A stretch of 64,000 nucleotides of DNA from Gymnopus androsaceus JB14 (lineage: Eukaryota > Basidiomycota > Agaricomycetes > Agaricales > Omphalotaceae): contig ML769664.1 in NCBI GenBank assembly GCA_009733575.1, forward strand, positions 24,375 through 88,374, given 5' to 3'. Under the pieces are notes generated by a model, which saw only the letters and a list, made by a program, of their open reading frames with translations, was not told the DNA's origin and made no database searches. Positions 46,209 to 58,265 of this stretch are shown here, one piece after another. Both the position numbers and the translations under genes were made by a program. The number at the start of each line of letters is the position of its first letter. Position 1 is the stretch's first letter.

Positions 46209-47936
46209 ATTTTTTTGGATATAGGCTGCATTTGTTATCTATAATATTCCCCTTCTTGTTCTGTTCCTAATTTCAGTATGTATCTTGTACAGATACCAAG
46301 CAATTCATAATGACTATAGCTCCCCATGTCAATCCATGTAACACACAACTATCATGAACCAGAAACACAGTCAGTGGTACATATATGTAGTAATAGTGGC
46401 AGATTGCTGAAGGCTGGCAGCCAGGGAGTGCCACAGAGATACCCCCAGCTGCAAGGAGTCCGAGAACCACTGGGCAGCATTGAACATTATAGTAGATGGC
46501 TTTGGCTTGGAAAAGGAACTGTGGAAGTGTGACGATTTCAGCTGTGAATCTGTGATGCCAATTATTACTGCTGGCAACTTATGGGGTGCAACACATTGGC
46601 CTTCAATGTATCTCTCTGTAACATGCAAAAAATATGATGAGTGAACTGAATGGATAACTAAAACTCACCAAAAAGTTGAAGGATAAAAATCGCCAGCATG
46701 ATACATCTAATTGGGGAGATCTAAGTTTCGGAAAGCAAGAACAGGATATGTACTTGTCACATGGACATGAAGTATGTCATGGTCAGGAGACAAAAGCTCC
46801 TAGGAAGAAGCAAAAGCTCAGCTATCATCAGGAAGATGTTGGGAAGATGACTCAGGATATCCCAAACCAGAACCTAGGAATGCTAAAGATCTTAATGTTC
46901 AATACTCTTGACCAATGTTTGGATACAGTATGTAATGCACTGCACTGTTGGATATCAAGGTAATATATTCTATTGAACTATACATGGAACACTTTCTCGT
47001 AGTCTCCACTTGTTTGTATCACCATCCCATACACTCCACTGTTATTGTTTCACAGACTCCACTCAGTCTCTCGCCGTATCCACTTGCTCTCTCGCAGTAC
47101 CACTATACGTATGGACAGTAGCCACACAGTATTCACGCAGTAGCACTTGCCGATATTGTTTGTACTTAGGACTGTATATAAGCTTAGTATCATACCTGTA
47201 ATACACCGTTGTCCCCATCGATCTGTGTGATGTTACTACTAAGTCTGTGTGGACTTACTGCTGCCATCATCATATAATGAACTGCTACAATCTTAACATC
47301 ATTGAGTAGATCCATTTCGGAAGAGGTAGAAATGTTCTGCACTGTCAACATAATTGTTGGACCATACTAAGATACTCTACATATATCCCTTGCTTTGGCT
47401 TTGTAAGGCATCCTTAAACACTTGAGCCAACGCTGCAATAAGATCTCGTTCTATTTGTGAAAACGACTATAAAAGTGCAGCGACGATGGCGGTTGGTGTA
47501 AAAGAAAATGATGATTATCTAATAGCTCCTAATTTGGCCATACCCGTTACACTTCTGCACCATGCACTAGTAATGTTCCAATCCACTGCATGCTTCCAGG
47601 TTGTATCTCATCTATTTCAGGTGTCCCAAAGACCATATGGAAATACAATGCAGTATACCACTTCCTTACAGAGCATCCTACAGACACCACTGATTCCACC
47701 TCAAACGATGATTGCAGTGTATATATCAAAGAAAGATCGAAGCAAATTACATGGGCATTGATGAAGCACACACTATGTGTTTCAGAGAAGAAAATCATAT
47801 GCCTGACAGTGATGCAATAGAACCACTTGTCAGTGACTCTGATGAGCACCAGAAGGTGGGTCGTAGTAGAGATCGAGGACAATTACAGCACCAAGTCCAA
47901 GCAAAAGGGGAAGAAAAATCTAGCTCCTTTACTACC
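46209..47936. other. No gene assigned (1.7 kb)
   Basis: Several 60-110-codon frames are present on both strands without domains or coherent introns. One (46676-46963, plus) is Lys/Gln-rich and CpG-poor and might be a gene remnant. CTCTCGC/CAGTA short motifs recur at 47045-47150. Confidence 0.3.
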
Positions 47937-47938
47937 TA

Positions 47939-48853
47939 CACGGCTGCACGGAAACCCAAGATATTCTTGGGGATTTTGGATCTTAAGAATCGAGTGACAT
48001 TCAATAAGAGATTCCGAAGATAGAGGAGCGCCCGTGCTCTCAAGATTTCACAAAAGTCATCAATCCGAAGAAAATTTTCCACAAATCTTAAGAATTTATT
48101 ATATCCTCTTGTAAATATCTCATCACGCACCGCAGCAAAAGCCCAGCACGCTTCCGTTTCACTTGTATTCCGCTCCCGTTCCTCCTCATTTCAGACCGTT
48201 GGAAAAAAAAATTTGAAAGGAAAAGAATTTTTTATTTGCTCCCAAACTACATACATACAAACCGTACAATACAAAAAATTATGACTATCAAGGGCATAAC
48301 AGAGCAGCAACGAATTTGAGGAAAATTTTGACGGCAACAAGTTACAACAGCAACAGCGATGGCAATGAATGTTCAGTACATTGGGTACTTTGACTGCTTG
48401 AACTAACGATGTTGCATTGTATAGTGAACGTTGTCTTGTCAAACCTTGAAGCATTGAGCGGAAATGGACTTTGAGACTTGAATCTGAAGACTGAAGTTGG
48501 GTTTGATGGTGGAGAGGAACTAAGAAGCAAAAATTTTTTCTTTCCTTTTGAACCTTTTATAATCAGCTGGGCAGTTTCATGTGACTCTCAGTGGCTTGCT
48601 CAGCCTTGCACACGAAATAATGCGGTTTACGAAGGTAAAGATCTTGAAGAATGCGAATTTGATAATTTCTGAAGAGTGCATCGACGAGATTCTTGAAAGT
48701 TGGAGAGCTTAGTCATGATGGCTCTTGAAAAAATGCAAAACTTTGTGATTCTTGAAAATTTTGAGTAAATTATCCTAGATTCTTAGGATTTGCGATCTTA
48801 CAGAATCTACGTTTCACATTCTTACAAAATCACCAAATTTCGGTGCAGCCGTG
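47939..48853. mobile_element. 915-bp TA-flanked element (Tc1/mariner or IS630-like, non-autonomous)
   Basis: The left end CACGGCTGCACGGAAA and right end TTTCGGTGCAGCCGTG are inverted with one mismatch, and TA flanks both (47937-47938, 48854-48855). Weaker inverted similarity (GATTTTG, CTTAAGAATC) extends about 55 bp inward. TA duplication matches the IS630/Tc1 group, of which a transposase remnant lies at 29-30.8 kb, but the ends of that copy were not identified so a link is not shown. No transposase frame. Confidence 0.6.
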
Positions 48854-49433
48854 TACGCATGTACTATGTATATTTATTTCGAATACATGATACTTACAGC
48901 GAAACACTACATAAAACTAACTGTAGTAAACTAACTGTGCGCTAGCGGGGCGCCTTGCCGCACTTGAGCGCAATGATGACGGAGAGGTTCGGTAGTGACA
49001 GCTCGAAATGGAAATTTTTGATGAGTACCCTGGTACCACCCGTGAATACCCTTTGAGTTAAAGTCACGAAGATGTGACTCGGTTGGTGACGTGGGTTGCG
49101 TCCCAGTTCACCTCAGCTGCTTGCAGCGCATTTTCAATTTTATTTGAAATAGATGGCGACACGAGTCTATCCAATTTTTTGACCGACCGGCAGGATGAAA
49201 TAGGCAGCGGTTACACAGGATGTATCAGCATTTGAAATATATTTACACAGATCTTGCACCGAAGTCCCATATACAAACATTCTAAATCCTTGTATTGGCT
49301 CTGAGATAATTTATTTGGCAAAGGAAGGAGGGGAAAAATCTGCAGGACTCTGAATAAGTAATGTGAATCATTCCTCAATGTGCTACGTACGTTGAAGTTT
49401 ATGCCCTGAGCCGGTGTTCCTGTCTAACCGTAA

Positions 49434-49455
49434 CCTTCCTTCCTTCCTTCCTTCC
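49434..49455. repeat. CCTT microsatellite
   Basis: Five and a half CCTT units, about 100 bases upstream of the secreted-protein gene and probably in its promoter or leader. Confidence 0.8.
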
Positions 49456-49559
49456 ACAATTTTCGTACTATAAAGACAAGAGCTTTCTGGCCACGAATAT
49501 GTCGCCTGGTGCTCCTCATTTTTACGGTCTTTTTCAGAGCTGGTCTCTGACAGTGACTC

Positions 49560-50499
49560 ATGTTTCATTCCATTGCCTATTTACTCCTTCTTATCGGTCT
49601 GTTGGCCGTCCATGCTTCCCCCATCACCTCCGAGTCCAGTCCTCACAAGAGTCGCGAAGACTCTGAATCTTTCTTCTTGGTTATCAATTGTCTGGGCCTA
49701 GTACGGATTATGCGGTATGTTCTATTCTTCAAGACCGATATGTATGCTAATACGAATTAGGATCTTGCTAGGAGCCTATCGAGGGGCAGAACCAAAAGGA
49801 CGTTGCCATTCAAAGCCTTGGAAAACTCTGCCTCAACACCATTTGCAGAACTATATGCTCATCCTCCGGATGATAAAATGGCTGAAGAATTCCGAAAGTA
49901 CATGAACGAGGAAGTAAAATATGTGGTGAGAAGAATTTTCGTCGTTCCTTTGTTCTATATTCACAGTTTTAATAGATCATTACTACTATTACCAAGGTGG
50001 AGGAATTCAAAAAGCATCAATTGGTGAGCCCGAAACCTTTGCCAAATCTATTTTGATAATAACGTGTCTCGCTAGCTGTACATCCCAAACGCAAAAATTC
50101 CCCTCTCAGCCAGGTCAACATTTACCACAACCAGTTTTGATAACTACGTTATGAATAACCCCGCATCGGTTTGGAAAGGCCTTGCGAGTAATACCGCTGT
50201 CGTCACCAAGGACACGGATTTTGGCCACACAATGTATGTTCCACCAAATATTCATTCCGCCAGCAATCCTTTTGGCATAAAACAATTTCTTATGAGATAT
50301 GGTAAGTCCTCGAGTCTTTGTTTTTTTTTTCGTTTGGAATTGCTCTACTTGCATGCCGTCTTTGAGGATAATGCGGGATCAGTCTTTCACGGACTTACTC
50401 AACATGTTTTTTGTAGATGATGCGTTCAAGGCTGAGAAGAATCATCCAGTGGCGGATTGGAAGCAGCTCAACATTTACAACTCACCCAATGACTTCTAG
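49560..50499 (+). CDS. Small secreted protein, 220 residues, five exons
   Basis: Exons 49560-49700, 49761-49925, 49976-50023, 50076-50301 and 50417-50499 join in phase. Introns are 60, 50, 52 and 115 nt, with a TGCTAAT branch site in the first. The product starts with a strong signal peptide (MFHSIAYLLLLIGLLAVHAS, cleavage before PITSE). It continues through RGRTKRTLPFKALENSASTP, KMAEEFRKYMNEEVKYV, KIPLSARSTFTTTSFDNYVM and GHTMYVPPNIHSASN to DWKQLNIYNSPNDF. The RTKR site could be cut by a Kex2-type protease, leaving a mature domain of about 150 residues. I recognise no family. Size, signal and lack of domains fit the class of small secreted proteins that includes fungal effectors, but function is unknown. 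No lesions. Confidence 0.65.
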
Positions 50500-51400
50500 T
50501 AACGTACTAGAGGTGGTATAAACCCGGAGAGTCCCGATTCATGGGTTGGAACGAGTAGGGTTGAAATACCAGACGCATTCACTGATGTATATATGGACAA
50601 GTCCCTTTTCGCCTCCAATTGAGTCTCGAGCTCGTGAAAGAGCGACCAGAACTTCTATGAGTCTCGAACCTCGTGATACATGCGACCACAAAGGAAGAGA
50701 GTCAAAGGAAATTTAGACCATGTACTCGCTAATCATAGTCGCGCGTGCGATTCTCCGAACGTGAGGGATCTAGTGCGGATGGGACATCACTATTGCCAAA
50801 TTGAGAATTCCTTGTCGTCTATTGTTTTTGATCTGCCACGAGTATTTGAGCAAGTATTTGACGAAGATTCGGATTATGAATTATGAAGTAACGAGAAACG
50901 AAGCCGCGTCGGAATCGAAACTTGGCAGAACTTGAAGGTACCACAAGGGGAATGGACGTTCTTTCTCTTCAAACTGTCCGTTTCCAAAAGTTGCATTCGC
51001 CACTGCACAGTCATCCCATTCCAACCAAAATGCTGAACGAAGCACTAAGCGCTAATCAGTGAATTTTATCTTATCACCCAAAGCCGTCTCCTCTCACGTC
51101 CACAATCGTCCATTATCGCCGCCTTCTGATCGTCAAGAACTGCTTCCACAAGTACACGTAGTCGACTCATGGATAAAATAAAGGAGAGGATTGGCATGGA
51201 GCAGAGGTGCGTCTACCGGTGTCTTTGTTCTAAATCATATCTTAACCGCATAGTACAAAAGTCCAAGCAAGTCTGAGAATCTGAATCGTGCCAAATGTCT
51301 TTGCTGACTCTTGAGGAACTTCCTCAATCTCCTCTATTGCTATTCACGCTACTTTCTTTCCAACAAACGGACCAATCGACATGAAGAACAAAGTGAAACG
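50500..51400. other. Intergenic, no gene seen
   Basis: Downstream of the secreted protein. Short plus-strand frames carry no domain signal. Confidence 0.35.
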
Positions 51401-54035
51401 AACTTTTTGGAGATCTCTATCTTCACGTCATAATTCCTAAAACTACTTGCTCAGCCAATCGACCAACCAAGTGACGAAGCGCGAAGCGAAACCAATGCGG
51501 TGGCTACGCGTAATTAGGGACTCGTTGGTTGGAGTCGACTCTTGGAGAAGACCGTTGAAATGGTGCGTCCACTGCCTACTTGATAACTTACTAGATCTCT
51601 TACTCGTTCATACTATTGCTAGTCTGTTAAATTCGAGCCTTTTCGATTGTTCTTCACGTTGCCTAATTCCATAAACGAGTTTTTCAACCAATAATCAAAC
51701 GACGAAAACGAGACTGGTACAACTGGATGCTCTCTGAGTCTCGGAATTCTGTTTCTATTAGCGTGCCACTCATGATCCCGATATACGAACGCAACACGGA
51801 AGCGGGCCTCATTCAAGCCTGGTGGCTTCTCCAGCTCGTCTTTCTACCCTTACCTCTATCGACAGCATGGAACGACTTTCAACCTCTCCTGACAAGATTA
51901 TCAGAAAGTAGAGCATTCGATGCCGATGCTCTCCCCCCGCGAGGTATAATAGTATCACGATTACACGGTACCGTCACGCAGTCGAAGAAACGAAGTAGAG
52001 GATAGTGCATAGCGGAGAGTAGGAGATGGAGATGGAGGGACAAGCAAGGTAGCTCGTTCCGTTGGCTTGGTGAATACTGAATTCTAATGCTCCGCCGCTA
52101 TTTCACTTCCTACGCAGGCTATTTCTTTAGATCCAAAATACCTTCCGACGTCCCTTCGTATCCCTTGTACCGGTTACCGATACCAGGAAATGCTTTCTCT
52201 CGGTATTTACACCATACGCACATGTCTCGGTGAATGGTCCACGCTCTCACCTTACAATCGTATCCCGTCAAGCATCAATCAATTGAGGCATATCAACCTA
52301 ATGATTCTACCGGCAACCTTGGGAGTCGACTCGGAAAAGATGGACAACTGCTAGTACTTGGAAATGGATGAAGAAGGATATTGAAGCAAAGGTGCGTCCG
52401 CGGTCCACTTTCTTCGCAGGAACTCTTATTCATCCGTACTAGAATACTAGCCAGTGGCAGCAAAGCGAGTCCGAGCACTCGAGCCTCCGAATCACTTGCC
52501 ATAATCATGAAACGAAACGAAAACGCAACCACGGCAGCGGAGAGTCAAACCGACATAAGGGCTCAATGCTGTCTATCTAACTTGATCGAGGCCTCGGAAT
52601 TCCAATCCTACTTGAAAATCATTCCGCTTTCTACCTCCACCTTCTATGCTCGCTGACAGCAATATGGACCGAAGCGCAACGTAGCCTCACTTCTCTGACA
52701 CGACCTTCTTTCCTTATTCTCAAAATCACGATGCTTTCTTTCCACCCACCGTCTTCGCGTGCGAGGAGGCGTACTAATGGTCTTCGGATACTGGGAATTG
52801 GGGTACTGGTTGTATTGTCAGGTGAGAAGGGGAGGACGGAGGTGCTGTTAAGAGAGTAGGAAACGCAGATGGGGGAGATCAAAGAATCCAACCACTCATT
52901 CGTTCCGTCTACATTGCTTCCACATATCTATCTATTCCAAAATACCTCCAGTGTTGTAGTACCACACTACTCCCAAGAAATGCTCCGCCGCTTGCCACCT
53001 CTCTCTCTTTCATTCATTTCCGAAACATCTTCTGACAAGATACCATTATCTTTCTCTTCCACAAGCCTCTGCTTCCTTCCTCGAGCTAGTGATAGTACGT
53101 GTATTGCATAAATCAATATTTAATACCTTTCGAAGTTAAAATTAACATTTATCGAGAGACCCTATCGATCAAATCGCAGATCCATATCCCGAGGCCAATT
53201 ACTGTATACATCGCAGAACGATGCTCACCAAGAGGCTACAACGTTTGTACAATGCGGCTGTACTTATCCACCAATAGATACCTGGATCAATTTGGAAAGA
53301 CATTGGAATGGTCTTCTATGGGGCTAGGGTTGCGATATCAGAGCTGGGCGGAGACAGTTGGAATGGTGAATCGATTATGGTGAATCGATTATCTGTGTTA
53401 TCTGTGTCAATCGTCGGAGGAATAGCGGGCATGGTGTAGAAGTCATGTCGCTGAGTCTTCGGAACATCCATAAGTTCCGGGACATGTTTAGCAACTAGAA
53501 GTTCAGAACGTCTTCACATATGGTTAGTATCACAAGAGGTCATGCCAGTGGGCTAGTAGAGAGAACATCGGATTAAAAACTACCAATGAATGAGAAGTTT
53601 TGGGTGATTTGTTTTGTGAAGCTAGATTACCTTGGGTGTCAGTACCTTCGGTTAATGCCTAATTCATCAGGTCTGAGGCTACGGATAATGGCAGGAACCC
53701 TGGAATCAGTTAAGCTATGTGATTTAAATGCAAGTGGCCTGCAGACATCAAGTTGAGAACCCATCAGCGAGCCAGGTCAGGGGAAGTAAATTGAGTGTGA
53801 AGAACGGCCTCATGGAGAGCATATGCCACTTAGGAGGTAACCGAGGTGCTCGGAGGTGGAGCGGTTCTTTGTGCATTGCTGTTGTCGCTTTGACATACTA
53901 GCTATTGTATCGGATCTGGAATATCGGTCAGTTTAAGTATAAGGGCACAACGCCTCCCTTTTGCCCATATCATTTTTCGAAGTTGGGGATTATTTTTTTT
54001 TTTGATTCAGTAAGTGTGGTGTGCTAGCTAAAGTA
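51400..54035. repeat. Right arm flank of the inverted duplication (locus C upstream)
   Basis: Homologous in reverse to about 39573-41850 and, for 51400-53170, in direct orientation to 60680-62830. It contains GGGAGTCGACTCTTGGAGAA (51532-51551) and GGGAGTCGACTCGGAAAAGA (52321-52340). No gene model is supportable. Confidence 0.6.
53932..53945 (+). promoter_or_regulatory. TATA-like element of locus C
   Basis: TTAAGTATAAGGGC lies about 95 bases upstream of the exon 1 ATG, equivalent to the TATATAAAGG of locus B. The TATA core is weakened relative to B. Confidence 0.4.
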
Positions 54036-57000
54036 ATGGCCACTCAGCATACTGAAGCATCGGTCAAGGATTTGGACACTATTCTGCAAGAGAATTCAGT
54101 GATGCCAGTGAGCTATGTGAATAACACATCTCATTCTATGTACTAATGGGAGATAGGCAATGGAAAGAGCATCTAGCTACTCCGTCCATGATGAAGATGA
54201 ATCGGCTGAACTTCAATATGCCATCAATATGTCCTTGGAACAACCTGAAGCTCAGGTAGGTAGTGCTTTTGTGAGGAACTATGCAGCCTGTCTGACAATT
54301 ATCAATGTTTCCATCGTAGACAATGAGTGATATGTCACTCAATGCAGAAGATCAAGAGGAGCTTGAGAAGGCCTTGATCTTATCAAGTTTGTCATCAGAG
54401 GAATTTGATGAGGTTGTTTCTGAGCAGCATCTTATTAAACTCATGTCAGTGATGGAGAGAAGGGAGGAGCAAACAAAAGTATGTTTCAGTTTACATCAGA
54501 GTCAAATGAATATCACTCATTGGATCTGAGTGGGTGCAGGAGTTGGACAATGCAGCATTGCAGTTAGCAAGGTCTTTTCAACAGTCAGGAGACATATCCC
54601 AAATTGAAAATGCTGTGCAACTCTGGGAGCAAGCATGTGAACTTGTGCCTGAAGGTCATGCTGATAAGCCTGGCTTGTTGAGTAACCTTGGTGCTGCTTA
54701 TATATCACGATTTAACTGTTTAGGAGAGCTCAGTGACATAGAGAGTGCAATTTTTGCCTTGAAGCAGGCAGTTGAACTCACTCCTGATGGTCATGATGAC
54801 AAGCCTAGCTGGTTGAATAACCTAGGCAATGCTTATGAGTCACGATTTGGCCATTTAGGAGAGCTCAGTGACATAGAGAGTGCAATTTTTGCCTTGAAGC
54901 AGGCAGTTGAACTCACTCCTGATGGTCATGCTAACAAGCCTGGCAGTTTGAGTAACCTTGGCAGTGCTTATGAGTCACGATTTGGCCATTTAGGAGAGCT
55001 CAGTGACATAGAGAGTGCAATTTTTGCCTTGAAGCAGGCAGTTGAACTCGCTCCTGATGGTCATGCTGACAAGCCTAGCATGTTCCATAACCTTGGCAAT
55101 GCTTATGAGTCACGCTTTGGCCGTTTAGGAGAGCTCAGTGACATAGAGAGTGCCATTTGTAGGAAGAAGCAGGCAGTTGAACTCACTCCTGATGGTCATG
55201 CTAACAAGCCTAGCAGGTTGAATAACCTTGGCAATGCTTATGAGTCACGATTTGACCATTTAGGAGAGCTCAGTGACATAGAGAGTGCAATTTTTGCCTT
55301 GAAGCAGGCAGTTGAACTCACTCCTGATGGTCATGCTGACAAGCCTGGCAGGTTGAGCAATCTTGGCATTGCTTATGAGTCACGATTTGGCCATTTAGGT
55401 GAACTTAGTGACATAGAGAGGTCAATTTTTGCCTTGAAGCAGGCAGTTGAACTCACTCCTGATGGTCATGCTGACAAGCCTAGCTTGTTGAATAACCTTG
55501 GCAATGCTTATCAGTTACGATTCGGCCATTTAGGAGAGCTCAGTGACATAGAGAGTGCAATTTTTGCCTTGAAGCAGGCAGTTGAACTCACTCCTGATGG
55601 TCATGCTGGCAAGCCTGGCAGTTTGAGTAACCTTGGCAGTGCTTATGGGTCACAATTTGGCCATTTAGGAGAGCTCAGTGACATAGAGAGTGCCATTTTT
55701 GCCTTGAAGCAGGCAGTTGAACTCGCTCCTGATGGTCATGCTGACAAGCCTAGCTTGTTCCATAACCTTGGCGCTGCTTATCAGTCACGCTTTGGCCATT
55801 TAGGAGTGCTCAGTGACATAGAGAGTGCAATTTGTGCCAACAAGCAGGCAGTTGAACTCACTCCTGATGGTCATGCTGGCAAGCCTGGCAGTTTGAGTAA
55901 CCTTGGCGGTGCTTATGAGTCACGATTTGGCCATTTAGGAGAGCTCAGTGACATAGAGAGTGCAATTTTTGCCAACAAGCAGGCAGTTGAACTCACTCCT
56001 GATGGTCATGCTGACAAGCCTGGCAGGTTGAATAATCTTGGCAATGCTTATCAGTCACAATTTGGCCGTTTAGGAGAGCTCAGTGACATAGAGAGTGCCA
56101 TTTTTGCCTTGAAGCAGGCAGTTGAACTCACTCCTGATGGTCATGCTAACAAGCCTAACAGGTTGAATAACCTAGGCAATGCCTATGAGTCACGATTTGG
56201 CCGATTAGGAGAGCTCAGTGACATAGAGAGTGCCATTTTTGCCTTGAAGCAGGCAGTTGAACTCACTCCTGATGGTCATGCTGACAAGCCTAGCAGGTTG
56301 AATAACCTTGGCACTGCTTATGAGTCACGATTTGGCTGTTTAGGAGAGCTCAGTGACATAGAGAGTGCCATTTTGGCCAACAAGCAGGCAGTTGAACTCA
56401 CTCCTGATGGTCATGCTGACAAGCCAGGCTTGTTGAATAACCTTGGCAATGCCTATGAGTCACGATTTCACCATTCCCACCATGAAATTGACCTTGATTT
56501 GGCTTTATCTTCCTTCCAAAGTGCTAGTCTGCCCTCAGTTGGTAAACCTGTTATTCAACTAAAGGCTGCAATAAAGTGGTCCAAACTCTGTTCAACCCCA
56601 ATCCTAGCTGTACAAGCATTTACAAGATTTTTTGAGCTCATCCCTCAAGTTGTCTGGCTTGGGCAATCAGTCCACCGTCGCTATGAAGAGCTACCTTATA
56701 TAGGAAGGGCCATTGGTGCTGCAGCTGCTACTGCAATTTCTGCAGGAAATCAGGAACTGGCAGTTGAGTGGCTGGAGGAAGGTCGCAATATCATCTGGGG
56801 ACAGATACTTCAACTGCGTTCACCTTTGGATGACCTTCATCATCAGTATCCTAAAATTGCAAAGGAGTTAGAGAGGGTTGCTCAGGCCCTGCAACATGCA
56901 GGGACATCCACAACCAGGAATAACATTGAAAATAGAGACTCAGAAGTCAAGCAACTAAATCTTGAAGAAGAAGCACAGAATCACCGTAAGATGGCGTTCC

Positions 57001-58265
57001 GGTATGAGGAGCTTTTGCAACAAATCAGGGCCTTGGATGGATTTACTAGTTTCTTGAAGCCCAAGAAGTTGTCTGAGCTTGCCTCTGCTGCCAAACATGG
57101 ACCAGTTATAGTGGTGAATGTTGACCAAAATCAATGTGATGCATTGGTTCTGAGCCTGTCTAGGGACATCATCCATGTTCCTCTCCCAAAGTTTTCATTG
57201 CAAATGGCACAAAACTTGCACATAAAACTCATCTCCTCACTCCATGTTAATGGGATTCGCATTGATCGTAATGGTGATCGTGCTACACGAGCAGCATCAG
57301 GAGAAAATCACGACGAATTTACATTGATTTTGAAGATTTTATGGTTGAATGTTGTGCAGCCAATTCTATCAAAGATTGAGGATCTGGTAATATAATTTTC
57401 TCAATTTCTTAAAGAAATATATGCTGATAGCTCCCCATTACAGTTACATGAATCTACAGAACATATCATTCCTCATATTACATGGTGTCCAACAGGACCA
57501 CTTACCCTTCTCCCACTTCATGCAGCAGGGATATATGGTGGCCCAATGGAGACAAATATCAATATTTCTGATTTTGTGGTATCCTCATATACTACAACTT
57601 TGAGAGCTTTGATTAGCTCTGGTTCCAAATTCAAAGAACATCAGGCCAACATCCCCTCTGTTCTCATTGTCTCACAACCTAACACACCTGGACTGTCACC
57701 CCTACCTGGCACTGTGGAAGAGGCAAAAGTCATTAAAAAACATACCTTGGGCATGCATACTTGCCATCTCAATCATGAGGCAGCAACTGCAGAGGCTGTT
57801 ATGCACGAAATGGGCATGTATGATTTCATCCATTTTGCTTGCCATGGAATCCAGGATGTACAGGATCCACTTGACAGTGCATTTGCACTTTATGATCAGA
57901 GACTGAAGCTCAAAGACTTGATGTCCTTGTCCTTGAATAATGTGCATCTTGCAGTCCTATCTGCATGTCAGACAGCCACAGGAGATGAGGATCTACCTGA
58001 AGAAGCTGTCCATCTTGCAGCTGGAATGCTTGCAGTTGGTTATCCAAGTGTTATTGCTACATTGTGGTCCATTGGGGACAAGGAAGCTCCTCTCATTGCT
58101 GATAAAGTCTATGCAAATCTTCTGGGACATAATAGCATTTCTGGTGAAAAGAAATCAACAATGACTCCAGCATATGCACTCCATGAGGCTACCAAGAATC
58201 TAAGAAAGGAAGTCGGTGCGACCAATTTTGTGAAATGGGTACCATTCATCCATCTTGGAGTTTAA
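54036..58265 (+). CDS. UIM-TPR-CHAT protein, intact (locus C), about 1332 residues
   Basis: Exons 54036-54107, 54157-54255, 54320-54478, 54540-57386 and 57444-58265; introns 49, 64, 61 and 57 nt, all in phase. Residues 37-53 (EDESAELQYAINMSLEQ region) and 67-84 (QEELEKALILSSLSSEE) both fit the ubiquitin-interacting-motif pattern L-x-x-A-x-x-x-S after an acidic run. Fourteen 45-residue TPR-like repeats fill residues about 112-755. A helical linker (LPYIGRAIGAAAATAISAGN, VEWLEEGRNIIWGQILQLRS) leads to the CHAT domain, whose catalytic pair is His1193 (FIHFACHG) and Cys1234 (AVLSACQTATGD); GMLAVGYPSVIATLWSIGD follows. CHAT domains are caspase/separase-related peptidases usually gated by TPRs. Ubiquitin sensing and regulated proteolysis are inference. 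Paralogs A and B are damaged. Confidence 0.9.
54726..56480 (+). repeat. Tandem 135-bp coding repeats, 13 near-identical copies
   Basis: The 135-bp unit starting GAGCTCAGTGACATAGAGAG repeats 13 times without indels. Differences gather at a few codons: the residues after DKP/NKP (GLL, SWL, GSL, SMF, SRL), the LGNAYE/LGSAYQ site, and FAL/FAN/CRK before KQAVEL. Confidence 0.9.

Noticed and set aside
47486..48023. Overlapping plus and minus frames of about 100 codons
   Set aside because: Both strands are open by chance in AT-rich DNA and run into the end of the TA-flanked element; no domain.
54510..54720. Antisense ORF opposite the start of the TPR array, and others opposite the CHAT exons
   Set aside because: Shadow frames of strongly biased repeat codons; the sense strand explains them.
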